A stretch of DNA of 64,000 nt from Algoriella xinjiangensis (GCF_900115015.1 NZ_FOUZ01000006.1:62001-126000); one strand, 5' to 3'. Counted from the stretch's first letter, positions 8,923-18,917 are shown. The notes: generated by a model not told the origin, from the letters alone. A program made the numbers and translations.

Positions 8923-9769
8923 ATATTCAATTGTTATACCCGCACATAACGAAGAAGATTTTATTACCGTTACCCTAAATGCAATTATAAACCAGACGGT
9001 TTTACCGCATGAAGTGATTGTTGTTAACGATCATTCTACCGATAAAACGCAACAAATTGTGGAAGAATTTTCGGCAAAATATTCTTTTATTAAACTTCGA
9101 AATATTCTTTCGAAAAGTGAACATCAACCCGGAAGTAAAGTTGTACAAGCTTTTTTAAAAGGATACGAAATCATTGATCCTAATTATGATATCATCGTAA
9201 AACTGGATGCCGACTTAGATATTCCGTTCAATTATTTCGAAACTATTTTGCATCATTTTAACCAAGATTCGCAAATTGCAATGGTTGGTGGTTTTGCTTA
9301 TATCGAGAAAGATGGAAAATGGATTTTAGAAAGTTTAACAGATAAAGACCATATTAGAGGCGCTTTTAAAGCGTATCGAAAAAATTGTTACGAAAAAATT
9401 GGTGGTCTTCGTCCGCACATGGGTTGGGATACCGTTGATGAATTGTTGTGCAAATATTATGGTTGGAAAGTTGTAACAGACGAATCATTGCAGATTAAGC
9501 ATTTAAAACCGACTGGTGCGAGTTACAATAAATCGGCGTTGTATAAACAAGGTTCGGCTTATTATGCGCTTGGTTATGGATTTTGGATAACTTTAATTGC
9601 TGGCACAAAATTAGCTTTACGTAAAAAGAAACCATCGTATATTTTGTATTATTTGAAAGGTTTTTTTGAAGCTTCAAGTAATAATACGCCAAAAATGGTG
9701 AATAAAGACCAAGAAAAATTTGTTCGAAATTATCGTTGGTCAAAAATAAAACAAAAAGTAAAAGGTTAA
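8882..9769 (+). CDS. Family 2 glycosyltransferase
   Basis: A 295-residue GT-A fold glycosyltransferase. The N-terminal SIVIPAHNEE strand, VVNDHSTDKT and the metal-binding VKLDADLDIP are typical of GT2. The C-terminal half has a possible membrane-associating stretch (YYALGYGFWITLIAGT). It should transfer a sugar from a nucleotide donor to a lipid or polysaccharide. The ATG at 8882 is the only ATG before the conserved strand and creates the overlap with the methyltransferase gene; a TTG ten codons later is possible. The next gene starts four bases after its stop. Confidence 0.88.
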   Translation: MLSTQNEKKTLFTKYSIVIPAHNEEDFITVTLNAIINQTVLPHEVIVVNDHSTDKTQQIVEEFSAKYSFIKLRNILSKSEHQPGSKVVQAFLKGYEIIDPNYDIIVKLDADLDIPFNYFETILHHFNQDSQIAMVGGFAYIEKDGKWILESLTDKDHIRGAFKAYRKNCYEKIGGLRPHMGWDTVDELLCKYYGWKVVTDESLQIKHLKPTGASYNKSALYKQGSAYYALGYGFWITLIAGTKLALRKKKPSYILYYLKGFFEASSNNTPKMVNKDQEKFVRNYRWSKIKQKVKG

Positions 9770-9772
9770 TTT

Positions 9773-10537
9773 ATGCGCACTTGGTTAACGTACATTTTTC
9801 TATTCTCTACCCTAATTAGCTTTGCTCAAAATAAACTGATAACTGGTTCGGTTTTAATTGACGAAGGAAACGATTATGTTTCGACAACTGCTGGTATTCG
9901 TGTAGAAAATTTACGTTCGGAAGCACGTACATTTACCACTCCTTCAGGTTATTATTCGATTCAAGCCAATGTTGGTGATACAATTTCATTTGAAGCTGAT
10001 TTTCTAGTTCCAAGAAAAATTGTCATCAATCAAGCTATTTACACCAAAGGTTATTTACAAGCACATTTAAATATTGAAACGATAGAACTTGGTACCGCTG
10101 TAGTCGGAAATAATAAATTTGGACAAAAATTAGGTTACGATTCTAAAACAGATTTGTACGACAAAATGGGTTTAGATCAGCGTTTGCGAGATTTAGAACC
10201 CAGACGAGATTTGGCAAAATTTAAACCAATGGATGTTTTAAATCCAGTTCGATTAATTGGTCATATCAATGGTTTTTACCGCGATCAACGTAAAATTAGA
10301 AATTACGAAACCAAAGCATCTTTAATACAAGAGCTGAAACATTATTATCCACTTGATTATTTTACGGATGATTTACATCTACCCGAATATAAAATTGAAG
10401 AATTTTTGTATTATGTTAGCGATCGATATCCGCTAAAAGAAAAGGTTATTAATCGCCAATTTGAGCTTATTCAGATTGAATTGGGAGCTTTTGCTAAACA
10501 ATATTTAGAGGAATTGAATCAATCCAAAATACAATAA
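9773..10537 (+). CDS. Secreted CarboxypepD_reg-like domain protein (copy 1)
   Basis: A 254-residue exported protein. The signal peptide ends at ISFAQ near residue 19. It is followed by a beta-sandwich of the carboxypeptidase-regulatory-like type (GSVLIDEG..., ENLRSEARTFTTPSGYYSIQANVGDTISFEAD), as at the N-termini of TonB receptors. The rest is a charged C-terminal region of unknown role. It starts four bases after the glycosyltransferase gene. The next gene encodes a clear homologue with the same layout, so this is a local duplication. Confidence 0.75.
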   Translation: MRTWLTYIFLFSTLISFAQNKLITGSVLIDEGNDYVSTTAGIRVENLRSEARTFTTPSGYYSIQANVGDTISFEADFLVPRKIVINQAIYTKGYLQAHLNIETIELGTAVVGNNKFGQKLGYDSKTDLYDKMGLDQRLRDLEPRRDLAKFKPMDVLNPVRLIGHINGFYRDQRKIRNYETKASLIQELKHYYPLDYFTDDLHLPEYKIEEFLYYVSDRYPLKEKVINRQFELIQIELGAFAKQYLEELNQSKIQ

Positions 10538-10636
10538 TTCTTAATAGAATTCTAAATTTAAGCCAATAAACGTTAACATATTCGTCGATATTTTTTTAAG
10601 ACTTATATTCGTACAAGAAATTAATACATCACACAA

Positions 10637-11464
10637 TTGAAACCATTTTTAACATTCACTATTTTATTATTCGCACAGTTCATTTTTGCACAGGAAAAAT
10701 GGGTTCAAGGAAATATTATTATTGATGATTCCGAAGAAAACGCCGAAGGTGTTTATGTGACAAATACGCGCACAAACCACACGACGATTACTAATTTTGC
10801 TGGAATATTTTTTATTCAAGCAAAAGAAAATGACACCCTAAAAATGCAATCGGATTGGTACGAAAATAGATCAATTATTTTGAAACCTAATCTATACAAA
10901 AAACCAGTAATTGTGGTACATTTAGCTGTTCAAACTATTCAATTAAATACTGCTTTTATTGGTCCAAAATTAACTGGAATTCTAGAAAAAGATGTGAAAA
11001 ATGGTCGTAAAGTTGATGTAATTACCAAACTTTACAAAGATTTGGGTGTTAATCCTGATCTAAAACCTATAAAAGATACTTCTGCTCTTAGCGCAGGTTT
11101 TTTAAGCGGAGATATTACATTGACGCGTTTGGATATTGGACGAATTTTTGACGTCGTTTCGGGTAAAGCTAAACAACGAAAGGCGCTTATAGATTACGAA
11201 ACGAAGTACGATAAAATAACGAAAATTAAGAACTATTTTGGTGAAAATTATTTTACAAATGATTTGAAAATACCTTCGTTCAAAATCCGAGATTTTATTG
11301 ATAATGCGTTAACAAATACAGGAAATAACATACAGTTAAATGATGTAAATTATTTCAAACTATTGCAAATATTAAGTTCGTATAGTAAAATTTATTTGGA
11401 GTTTTTATATGGCGAAAAGCCTAATACAACCAAAGTTCAGGTGAGGGATACAATAGATGATTAA
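10637..11464 (+). CDS. Secreted CarboxypepD_reg-like domain protein (copy 2), TTG start
   Basis: A 275-residue paralogue of the preceding protein: signal peptide KPFLTFTILLFAQFIFAQ, then QGNIIIDDSEENAEGVYV and TNFAGIFFIQAKENDTL in the same beta-sandwich pattern. The C-terminal part is also alike (NYFTNDLKIPSFKIRDFI here, DYFTDDLHLPEYKIEEFL in copy 1). No ATG lies before the signal peptide. The TTG at 10637 fits the expected first residue, so it is the likely start. Probably periplasmic or outer-membrane associated; function unknown. Confidence 0.72.
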   Translation: MKPFLTFTILLFAQFIFAQEKWVQGNIIIDDSEENAEGVYVTNTRTNHTTITNFAGIFFIQAKENDTLKMQSDWYENRSIILKPNLYKKPVIVVHLAVQTIQLNTAFIGPKLTGILEKDVKNGRKVDVITKLYKDLGVNPDLKPIKDTSALSAGFLSGDITLTRLDIGRIFDVVSGKAKQRKALIDYETKYDKITKIKNYFGENYFTNDLKIPSFKIRDFIDNALTNTGNNIQLNDVNYFKLLQILSSYSKIYLEFLYGEKPNTTKVQVRDTIDD

Positions 11465-11480
11465 AAAGATTTATTAATAT

Positions 11481-11512
11481 AAAAAGCTACTCAATACGAG
11501 TAGCTTTTTATA
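11481..11512 (+). terminator. Terminator after the secreted-protein pair
   Basis: Eleven-bp stem around loop AATAC with a T-rich tail. Confidence 0.85.
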
Positions 11513-11564
11513 TTTTAATGAGATAACCAACTTAAATTTAATCTCAATCAGAAATATTTTAAAT

Positions 11565-11572
11565 TACTTTTG
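11565..11572 (+). promoter_or_regulatory. -7 box of the HD-domain gene (near-leaderless)
   Basis: TACTTTTG matches TAnnTTTG. It ends only four bases before the ATG at 11577, so the transcript would be leaderless or nearly so. Confidence 0.5.
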
Positions 11573-11576
11573 TTAA

Positions 11577-12203
11577 ATGGAAACAGCTGATCTAAAAGAT
11601 TTTTTTATAAAAAACTTAAACCAATTTTCAGAAAATGAAACGCTTAATGACATGTATTGGCGCGAGATTAATTGGTTCTATGATCACAAAAATTTGCATT
11701 ATCATACTTTACAACACATTAGTGATATGTTGATTGAGTTGCTAAATGTAAAGGTTTTTATAAAAGATTGGAATGCTGTTGTATTTGCTCTTTTTTACCA
11801 CGATTGTGTTTACAATACTGCTAATTTTGATAATGAAGAACAAAGTGCTAAAATTGCTTATCAACGATTATCGGAGATTAATGTTCCGCAAGAAATACTT
11901 TCTAAAGTCAACGAATTAATTTTGGCAACAAAATATCATCGTAAAAATCAAGATCAAGATATTAATTATTTTATAGATGCTGATCTCTCTATTTTAGGAC
12001 AATCTACGGCGAAATATTCTGTTTATTCTGAAAATATAAGAAAAGAATATGAACAATTTCCTACCGAAATTTATAATCCTAGTCGAAAAAATGTGCTTAA
12101 AAAATTTATCACTCAAGAGAAAATTTATATAACCGATCATTTTAATTATTTGTACGAACAACAAGCTAGAGAAAATTTAGATTTCGAAATTAATCAGTTA
12201 TAA
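11577..12203 (+). CDS. Predicted HD-superfamily metal-dependent phosphohydrolase
   Basis: A 208-residue soluble protein with the HD hydrolase metal site: first histidine in HYHTLQHI, the HD pair in ALFYHDCVYN near residue 75, a histidine in ATKYHRK, and an aspartate in IDADLSILGQ. It belongs to the uncharacterised short HD family that is widespread in bacteria; substrates are probably phosphorylated small molecules or nucleotides. The gene has its own promoter box, and the promoter of the next gene begins just after its stop. Confidence 0.8.
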   Translation: METADLKDFFIKNLNQFSENETLNDMYWREINWFYDHKNLHYHTLQHISDMLIELLNVKVFIKDWNAVVFALFYHDCVYNTANFDNEEQSAKIAYQRLSEINVPQEILSKVNELILATKYHRKNQDQDINYFIDADLSILGQSTAKYSVYSENIRKEYEQFPTEIYNPSRKNVLKKFITQEKIYITDHFNYLYEQQARENLDFEINQL

Positions 12204-12205
12204 TG

Positions 12206-12213
12206 TAACTTTG
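12206..12213 (+). promoter_or_regulatory. -7 box of the RluA-like gene
   Basis: TAACTTTG, an exact TAnnTTTG match three bases after the HD gene stop and 21 bases before the ATG at 12234. Confidence 0.5.
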
Positions 12214-12233
12214 CTGAGAATTTATATTTTACA

Positions 12234-13916
12234 ATGTCCAATTACTTTCAGTATTTCAAACAATCTATTTCAGCATTCGAGATTCCAACAAAATTTGATT
12301 ATCCATTTTATTATCAACCTCATGCAATCGCAAAATTAGCGTGCAAAGAGGTACAAGATTATTTAGAAAATCAGACCGATTTTACCCATAATTTTGGATT
12401 AGACAAAACCGAATTGTCGCTTACTATTGGTAAAATGTTTGGTGTTTTGGTAGTTAAAAATCAAGCAAATGAAATTGGTTATTTGGCCGCTGTTTCGGGT
12501 AAATTGGCAAATACAAATCAGCACAAAATATTTGTTCCTCCAGTTTTTGATATGCTAAATAAAAACGGTTTTTTCTTAGAACAAGAAGAACGTTTAAATG
12601 AAATAAATCGACTTCTTGAGCAATTAGAAAACAACCCAAATCTACATCAATTACGTTCTAATTATACTGCATTTGAGATTGAAGAAAAGTCTAAAATTGA
12701 GGCTGGAAAACAACTTCTAAAAACAAATAAAAAGGAACGAAAAACACAACGCGATACAATTATTCCTACATTAAATGAACAAGAAACTGCAATTTTTGAA
12801 AATGATTTAATTAAACAAAGTTTACGAGATAAGCACGAATTTAGACAACTAAATAAAGAATTAGAAACTGAACGAAATAAACTTCAGGAAGAAATTTTTG
12901 TTTTTGACGAAGAAATAAATCAGCTAAAAGAAGAACGAAAATTAAAATCTAATTCACTTCAAAATCAATTATTTGACCAATATCAATTCATTAATAAGTT
13001 TAAGCAAGAAAAAGGTTTACGAGATATATTTGAACAAACTTCTTTTCAACAACCTCCTGCAGCTGCTGGCGAATGTGCGGCTCCAAAATTATTGCAATAT
13101 GCTTTTCAAGAAAATTTAGAACCAATTTGTATGGCCGAATTTTGGTGGGGAGATTCTCCAAAATCTGAAGTCAGAAAACATCAACATTTTTATCCAGCTT
13201 GTACGGGAAAATGTGAACCAATTTTGGGACATATGTTACAAGGAATTGAGCTTGATGATAATCTTTTGCTTCAACAAAATTCGAATGTAGATCAACTAGA
13301 AATTATCTACCAAGATGATGATATTTTGGTTGTAAATAAACCCGAAGAATTTCTTTCTGTTCCTGGAATTGAGATTACAGATTCTGTTTATATTCGTATT
13401 AAAAAACAATTTCCGAATGCAACTGGACCGTTAATTGTACATCGTTTGGATATGTCAACTTCGGGAATTTTGGTTTTGGCTTTAAACAAAGAAAGTCATA
13501 AAACTATACAACAGCAATTTATAAAACGTAAAGTTAAAAAACGTTACATCGCACTATTAGACGGTAATGTAGAAAATGATAACGGAACAATTGATTTGCC
13601 TTTGCGTGTAGATTTAGACGATCGTCCGCGACAAATGGTTTGTTATGAACATGGTAAAAATGCAAAAACAGATTATCAAGTAATAAAACGTAAAGATGGT
13701 AAAACCTTGATTTATTTTTATCCAATAACTGGTCGTACACATCAATTAAGAATGCATGCTTCGCATCATTTAGGTTTAAATATCGCAATTGTTGGTGATG
13801 ATTTGTATGGTACAAAAGCCAATCGTTTGCATTTACATGCCGAATATTTAGAATTTATACATCCTACAACAAAAGAATTGATGAAATTTCAGGTCGAACC
13901 AAATTTTAATCTATAA
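12234..13916 (+). CDS. RluA-family pseudouridine synthase with long N-terminal extension
   Basis: A 560-residue RNA-modifying enzyme. The C-terminal 210 residues are an RluA catalytic domain: the aspartate in HRLDMSTSGILVLAL, the KRYIALLDG strand, and GRTHQLRMHASH. The first 350 residues hold a charged coiled coil (about 130-260) and a cysteine-bearing block (GECAAPKLLQYAF ... MAEFWWGDSP ... FYPACTGKCEPIL). The same two-part architecture is known in other bacterial RluA homologues. It should convert uridine to pseudouridine in rRNA or tRNA; the extension may set the target. Possible overlapping promoter for the next gene at its 3' end. Confidence 0.9.
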   Translation: MSNYFQYFKQSISAFEIPTKFDYPFYYQPHAIAKLACKEVQDYLENQTDFTHNFGLDKTELSLTIGKMFGVLVVKNQANEIGYLAAVSGKLANTNQHKIFVPPVFDMLNKNGFFLEQEERLNEINRLLEQLENNPNLHQLRSNYTAFEIEEKSKIEAGKQLLKTNKKERKTQRDTIIPTLNEQETAIFENDLIKQSLRDKHEFRQLNKELETERNKLQEEIFVFDEEINQLKEERKLKSNSLQNQLFDQYQFINKFKQEKGLRDIFEQTSFQQPPAAAGECAAPKLLQYAFQENLEPICMAEFWWGDSPKSEVRKHQHFYPACTGKCEPILGHMLQGIELDDNLLLQQNSNVDQLEIIYQDDDILVVNKPEEFLSVPGIEITDSVYIRIKKQFPNATGPLIVHRLDMSTSGILVLALNKESHKTIQQQFIKRKVKKRYIALLDGNVENDNGTIDLPLRVDLDDRPRQMVCYEHGKNAKTDYQVIKRKDGKTLIYFYPITGRTHQLRMHASHHLGLNIAIVGDDLYGTKANRLHLHAEYLEFIHPTTKELMKFQVEPNFNL

Positions 13917-13922
13917 TTTTGT
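13915..13922 (+). promoter_or_regulatory. -7 box of the gene at 13938
   Basis: TAATTTTG, an exact TAnnTTTG match overlapping the RluA-like stop codon. Confidence 0.4.
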
Positions 13923-13937
13923 AAGATAATATAGACA

Positions 13938-14291
13938 ATGGAAGAAAAAGAATTAACAATAAGAGATGTTATTTACCGTGATATGGATACGCTAATCATG
14001 GCTAAATTACAAAATGGTGGAAATATTTCGATTGATGATTTAATTGACATTTCATCTTATTTAGCAGCAAGTTTATTTAGAACGCGTTGGCAACAAAAAG
14101 GAGAATTGAGCAAAGAAGAAGTAAATGTTGTTTTGGGAAATATTGGTGATTTTTGCCACGAACATTTTGGTGAATATTTTTCTCAGAATGATTTTGATAA
14201 GATTGCAAAAATCTCTCAATTATTGCTTCAAAAACCTACATTTGATGACGAATCCAAAGAATATTTTGAAAATATCTTAAAAACAGAATAA
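13938..14291 (+). CDS. Hypothetical protein, 117 residues
   Basis: I do not recognise this protein. It is soluble, acidic and predicted helical, without a signal peptide. The stretch YLAASLFRTRWQQKGELSKEEVN in the middle is its most basic part. The start is the first ATG after a good promoter box. It is convergent with the efflux operon and separated from it by a shared hairpin. Confidence 0.6.
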   Translation: MEEKELTIRDVIYRDMDTLIMAKLQNGGNISIDDLIDISSYLAASLFRTRWQQKGELSKEEVNVVLGNIGDFCHEHFGEYFSQNDFDKIAKISQLLLQKPTFDDESKEYFENILKTE

Positions 14292-14301
14292 TCTTATACA
14301 T

Positions 14302-14331
14302 AAAAAAAGCTTCAGATAAATCTGAAGCTTT
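14302..14331. terminator. Bidirectional terminator at the end of the efflux operon
   Basis: Eleven-bp perfect stem (14306-14316 with 14321-14331). The A run on its left gives a long U tract on the minus strand, so it mainly ends the efflux operon. Confidence 0.82.
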
Positions 14332-14352
14332 AATTCAATTAGATAAATAAGT

Positions 14353-15759
14353 TTATTGCCATCCTCCTCCAACAGCACGGTATAATTCTACCATCGAAGT
14401 TAAAGATGTTAATTTTGCATCAACTACATTCAATTCAGCATTCAAACCACTATCTCTAGCCGTAATTACTTCTAAGTAATTTGCCATACCATAATTTAAT
14501 AACTCTTCAGAATAAGTTATTGCTTGGCTGTATAATTGATATTCTTTTTGTTTGTATTCAGTCTTTTTAACCGATGCATCGTAGTTATACAAAGCATCAG
14601 AAACTTCTTTACTTGCATTCAAAATTTTACTTTTATAGTTAATCAAAGCATTTTCTTGATTAGCCAAAGCAACTTCTTTTTGTGTACGAATTGCACGTTT
14701 GTTAAGAATTGGTTGAGCAATTCCGCCAACTAACGTCGCAAATAAAGATTGTGCACTAAATAATTTATCAATGTCAATTCCTTGTACTCCTCCAGTTGCA
14801 GAAATTGTTAACGACGGATAAAAATTAGCCGTTGCAACATTTACATTCTCAAAAGAGTTTATCAAACCAAATTCTGCTGCTTTGATATCTGGGCGATTTT
14901 CTAATAATTGCGCCGGAACACCAACAGTTAAATTTGTATTCGCTTTTTGAGAAGCTAAATTTGTACGATTGATTGATTGTGGATTTGTCCCTAATAAAAC
15001 ACTTAAAACGTTTTCGTTTAATTTGATTCCGTTTTCTACATCAACTAACAATGATTTCACATTGTATAATTGTGCTTCTGTTTGGTTAACTGCAACTTCG
15101 GTTACGCTACCAGCATCTTTTAATGCTTTTGTCGTTTCTAAACTTTGTTCGCGGTTAATTAATGTTTTATCTAAAATACGTTTTTGCTCGTCTAACGCTA
15201 ATAATGCGTAGTACGAGTTTGCTATAGACGCAACAATTTGTGTTTTTACAGCTTTGTGCGCTTCTATAGTTTGTAAATAAGTTGCTGCACTTGCGCGTTG
15301 ATTACTTCTAATCTTTCCCCAAATGTCAGCTTCCCAACTTAATGATCCTGATACTTCGTATTGGCTTTGTCCTCTTTTTTGCATCATAGCACCAAATTGA
15401 GTATTAAGCGAATTTTCTGTAAATGTATATTTAGGACCAACAGTTAATGTAGGTAAATAACCCGATTTACCTTGTTTGGCATACGCCTCGGCAACTGCAA
15501 TATTTTGCAGTGCCGAACGAATGTCCAAGTTATTTTGTAATCCTTGATTAATTAAAGCTTGTAATTGTGTATCTGTAAAAATTTGTTTCCAAGATACAGT
15601 TGCTACACTTGCGCTATCTTTCGAAATAACATCTGTTCTAAAATTTGCCTCATTTACAACAGCTTCAGGACGTTTATAGTCTTTTGCCACGAAACAAGAT
15701 TGAACAGCGAACAATCCAGCCGCAACTAAAGTAATGTTTAAAATTCTGTACTTTTTCAT
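14353..15759 (-). CDS. TolC/OprM-like outer-membrane efflux lipoprotein
   Basis: The outer-membrane channel of a tripartite RND pump. It has 468 residues, normal for the NodT/OprM group. A lipoprotein signal ends at VQSC near residue 22. The two repeated efflux domains are rich in long helices with Ala, Asn and Gln. LLENRPDIKAAEFGLI is a typical OprM segment. It is the last gene of the operon, two bases after the pump gene, and is followed by a strong terminator. Confidence 0.93.
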   Translation of the reverse strand: MKKYRILNITLVAAGLFAVQSCFVAKDYKRPEAVVNEANFRTDVISKDSASVATVSWKQIFTDTQLQALINQGLQNNLDIRSALQNIAVAEAYAKQGKSGYLPTLTVGPKYTFTENSLNTQFGAMMQKRGQSQYEVSGSLSWEADIWGKIRSNQRASAATYLQTIEAHKAVKTQIVASIANSYYALLALDEQKRILDKTLINREQSLETTKALKDAGSVTEVAVNQTEAQLYNVKSLLVDVENGIKLNENVLSVLLGTNPQSINRTNLASQKANTNLTVGVPAQLLENRPDIKAAEFGLINSFENVNVATANFYPSLTISATGGVQGIDIDKLFSAQSLFATLVGGIAQPILNKRAIRTQKEVALANQENALINYKSKILNASKEVSDALYNYDASVKKTEYKQKEYQLYSQAITYSEELLNYGMANYLEVITARDSGLNAELNVVDAKLTSLTSMVELYRAVGGGWQ

Positions 15760-15761
15760 GA

Positions 15762-18700
15762 TTAGATTGATTTATTATGTTCAATTTCTCCTTCTGGACG
15801 ATCAAATTTTATTGGTTTGATTTTTTCTTGTAATGTTTGGAAAATAACAAACAATACTGGAATAATAAATAAACCTAAAATAGTTCCGATTAATAATCCG
15901 AATGCCGCACCAGTAGCTACCGAACGGTTACCCGCAGAAGAAACTCCTGTTGCAAAAACCAATGGCATTAATCCTAAAATAAAGGCAAATGATGTCATTA
16001 AGATTGGACGTAAACGTGCTTTTGCACCGTCAATTGCAGCTTGTACAATTGTCATTCCGTGCATACGTCTTTGTAAAGCGAACTCTACAATCAAAATGGC
16101 ATTCTTGGCCAGTAATCCTACTAACATGATTAAGGCAATCTGGAAATAGATATTATTTTCTAATCCTGCAATCCATTGAGAGAAATAAGCCCCCATAATA
16201 CCAGAAGGTACTGCTAACAATACTGATAATGGTAAAACATACGACTCATATTGTGCTGATAAGATAAAGTATACGAATACGATACATAAAGCAAAAATCA
16301 TTACTGTTTGAGAACCAGAACTAATCTCCTCACGTGTTAAACCTGTAAAGTCTGTTCCGTAAGAAGTTGATAATGTTTGTTCAGAAACTTGATTAATTGC
16401 TGTAATTGCATCTCCCGTAGAAAATCCTGGTTTTACAGCACCTGTAATATTAGCAGATGTAAATAAGTTGAAACGGTTTACAGAGTTAGGACCATATACA
16501 CGATTTAATGTTACAAATTGTGATACAGGTGTCATTGCTCCTGTTGATGTTTTAACAAACATTTTGTTTAAACTCATTTCATTGATACGATCATCTGGTA
16601 ACGCTTGGATATAAACACGGTATTGTTTACCAAAACGTGTAAAATCGGCCGCATATAAACCACCAATATAACCTTGTAATGTAGAGAAGATAGAACTTAC
16701 AGAAACACCTGCTTGTTTTGCTCTTTCAATATTTACATCAATTTCGTATTGTGGGAAATTTGTATTTAATGATGTTTGTGCGTACTGAATTTCTGGACGT
16801 TGCATTAATGCACCAATGTATTCTTTTGCTACTTTATCAAAATCTGCAATATCTCCACCTGTTTTATCTAATAATTTTAATTCGAAACCAGAAGACATTC
16901 CAAAACCTGGAATTGCTGGTGGTTGGAAGAAAATCATTTGCGCATCTGTAAATTGTGCTGCTGCACCAAATAATTGACCTGTAATTGCTTGAACTGATAA
17001 ATCTGGTGTTGTACGTTCTTCAAAAGATTTTAATTTGATAAACATCATACCATAGTTAGAACCAGCTCCAGAAATAATAGAGTTACCAGAAATGATTGTT
17101 GCTTTATCAATTCCAGGAATATTTTCGATTGCTTTCTGAAATTGTTTTTCAACTTCGAACACACGGTCCATAGATGCACCAGCAGGTAACTCAATATTAC
17201 CAATGATAAATCCATTATCTTCCGCAGGTACAAAACCTGTTGGCATCAATTTTCCTAATCCTAAAATACCAGCTCCAGAAATAATAATGATTAAAAATGT
17301 TACCCATTTGTGTTTAATTAAAAACTTGAATGAGTTTCCATATTTATGCGTCATTGTATTGAAAGCTGTATTAAAAGCATCAAAGAAACGTTGAATAAAA
17401 TTACGTTTTTGTTCACCTTCTTGGTGTGGTTTTAAAAATAACGCACACAATGCTGGTGATAATGTTAAGGCATTTAAGGCAGAAATTAAAATGGCAACAA
17501 TTAAGGTAATACCAAATTGTTTATAGAAAACTCCTGTTGGTCCCGAGATAAATGTTACCGGTACAAATACCGCACACATTACTAATGTAATAGAGATAAT
17601 TGCTCCAGAAATTTCGTCCATCGCATTTTTCGTGGCATCCATAGGTGTTTCGTGATGAGACTCCATGCGCGCATGCACAGCCTCTACCACCACAATGGCA
17701 TCATCCACCACAATACCAATGGCGAGCACTAAGGCAAATAACGTTAATAAGTTTAACGAGAATCCTGCTAAATTTAAGAAGAAGAATGTACCGATAATCG
17801 AAACTGGTACAGCAATTAATGGTACTAATGTAGAACGGAAATCTTGTAAAAAGATGTACACTACAATAAATACTAAAATAAATGCTTCTATCATTGTATG
17901 AACTACTTTCTCGATAGATGCATCTAAGAATGTATTTGTATCCATCAAAATAGTATAAGAAACACCTTCTGGTAATAATTCGCTAGCTTTTTCTAACTCA
18001 GTTCTCAAATTCACAATAATTTCTTGTGCATTAGATCCTGGTGTTTGATAAACCGCAAATACAGCAGATGGATCACCATTCATAGCCGATCTACTTGCGT
18101 AAGATTGCGCTCCAAATTCTATTGTTGCAACATCTTTTAATCTTAAAACTTGTCCGTTTCCTAAAGATTTTATTACAATATTACGGTATTGATCTTCTGT
18201 TTTATAACGACCAGAGTATGTAATTGAGTATTGGAAAGATTGTCCAGAGTTTTCTCCTAATGCACCCGCAGCAGCCTCAAGAGATTCTTGAGATAAAGCA
18301 GCAGAAACATCTGATGGAACTAAACCGTAACTTGCCATACGAGATGGATCTAACCAAATACGCATAGAGTATGTCATGGCACCAAAAACGGTAGCATCAC
18401 CTACACCACTTACACGTTTTAAGGCTGGTATAATATTAATATTTAAGTAATTCTGTAAATATGTTTCGTCATATTTAGGATTTGTAGAACTAAAAGTAGT
18501 AAACATCAAGGCAGATGTTTGTTGCTTTTGTGTTACAACTCCAGAACGTGTTACCTCCGCTGGTAATAAAGGTGTTGCACGAGCTACACGATTTTGTACA
18601 TTTACTTGCGCAATATCCCCGTCTACTCCGGGTTTAAAGATAACATCGATAGATGCAGAACCGTTGTTTGATGCAGTAGATTGGATATAATCCATTCCTT

Positions 18701-18917
18701 CTACACCATTCACCTGTTCTTCTATCGGAATAATAACAGACTCCATTACTGTTTTTGCATTCGCACCTGGATATGAGGCAGAAATTTTAACAGTTGCCGG
18801 AGCAATGTCTGGATATTGGGTTACCGGAAGCGAAATAAGCCCCAGTATACCTAATATCAATATGATAATAGAAATAACCGTTGATAAAACGGGTCTTTCA
18901 ATAAACTTTTTTAACAT
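15762..18917 (-). CDS. RND multidrug efflux transporter (AcrB/MexB-like)
   Basis: Inner-membrane proton/drug antiporter of 1051 residues, the full AcrB length. It starts with MLKKFIERPVLSTVISIII, the hallmark of the hydrophobe/amphiphile exporter family. The proton-relay aspartate pair is visible in GIVVDDAIVVVEAV in TM4. The periplasmic pore and docking loops and the C-terminal half-repeat (LLAKNAILIVEFA) are intact. It captures drugs or bile-like compounds from the periplasm and passes them to the TolC-like channel. It sits between its periplasmic adaptor and its channel in one operon. Confidence 0.96.
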   Translation of the reverse strand: MLKKFIERPVLSTVISIIILILGILGLISLPVTQYPDIAPATVKISASYPGANAKTVMESVIIPIEEQVNGVEGMDYIQSTASNNGSASIDVIFKPGVDGDIAQVNVQNRVARATPLLPAEVTRSGVVTQKQQTSALMFTTFSSTNPKYDETYLQNYLNINIIPALKRVSGVGDATVFGAMTYSMRIWLDPSRMASYGLVPSDVSAALSQESLEAAAGALGENSGQSFQYSITYSGRYKTEDQYRNIVIKSLGNGQVLRLKDVATIEFGAQSYASRSAMNGDPSAVFAVYQTPGSNAQEIIVNLRTELEKASELLPEGVSYTILMDTNTFLDASIEKVVHTMIEAFILVFIVVYIFLQDFRSTLVPLIAVPVSIIGTFFFLNLAGFSLNLLTLFALVLAIGIVVDDAIVVVEAVHARMESHHETPMDATKNAMDEISGAIISITLVMCAVFVPVTFISGPTGVFYKQFGITLIVAILISALNALTLSPALCALFLKPHQEGEQKRNFIQRFFDAFNTAFNTMTHKYGNSFKFLIKHKWVTFLIIIISGAGILGLGKLMPTGFVPAEDNGFIIGNIELPAGASMDRVFEVEKQFQKAIENIPGIDKATIISGNSIISGAGSNYGMMFIKLKSFEERTTPDLSVQAITGQLFGAAAQFTDAQMIFFQPPAIPGFGMSSGFELKLLDKTGGDIADFDKVAKEYIGALMQRPEIQYAQTSLNTNFPQYEIDVNIERAKQAGVSVSSIFSTLQGYIGGLYAADFTRFGKQYRVYIQALPDDRINEMSLNKMFVKTSTGAMTPVSQFVTLNRVYGPNSVNRFNLFTSANITGAVKPGFSTGDAITAINQVSEQTLSTSYGTDFTGLTREEISSGSQTVMIFALCIVFVYFILSAQYESYVLPLSVLLAVPSGIMGAYFSQWIAGLENNIYFQIALIMLVGLLAKNAILIVEFALQRRMHGMTIVQAAIDGAKARLRPILMTSFAFILGLMPLVFATGVSSAGNRSVATGAAFGLLIGTILGLFIIPVLFVIFQTLQEKIKPIKFDRPEGEIEHNKSI

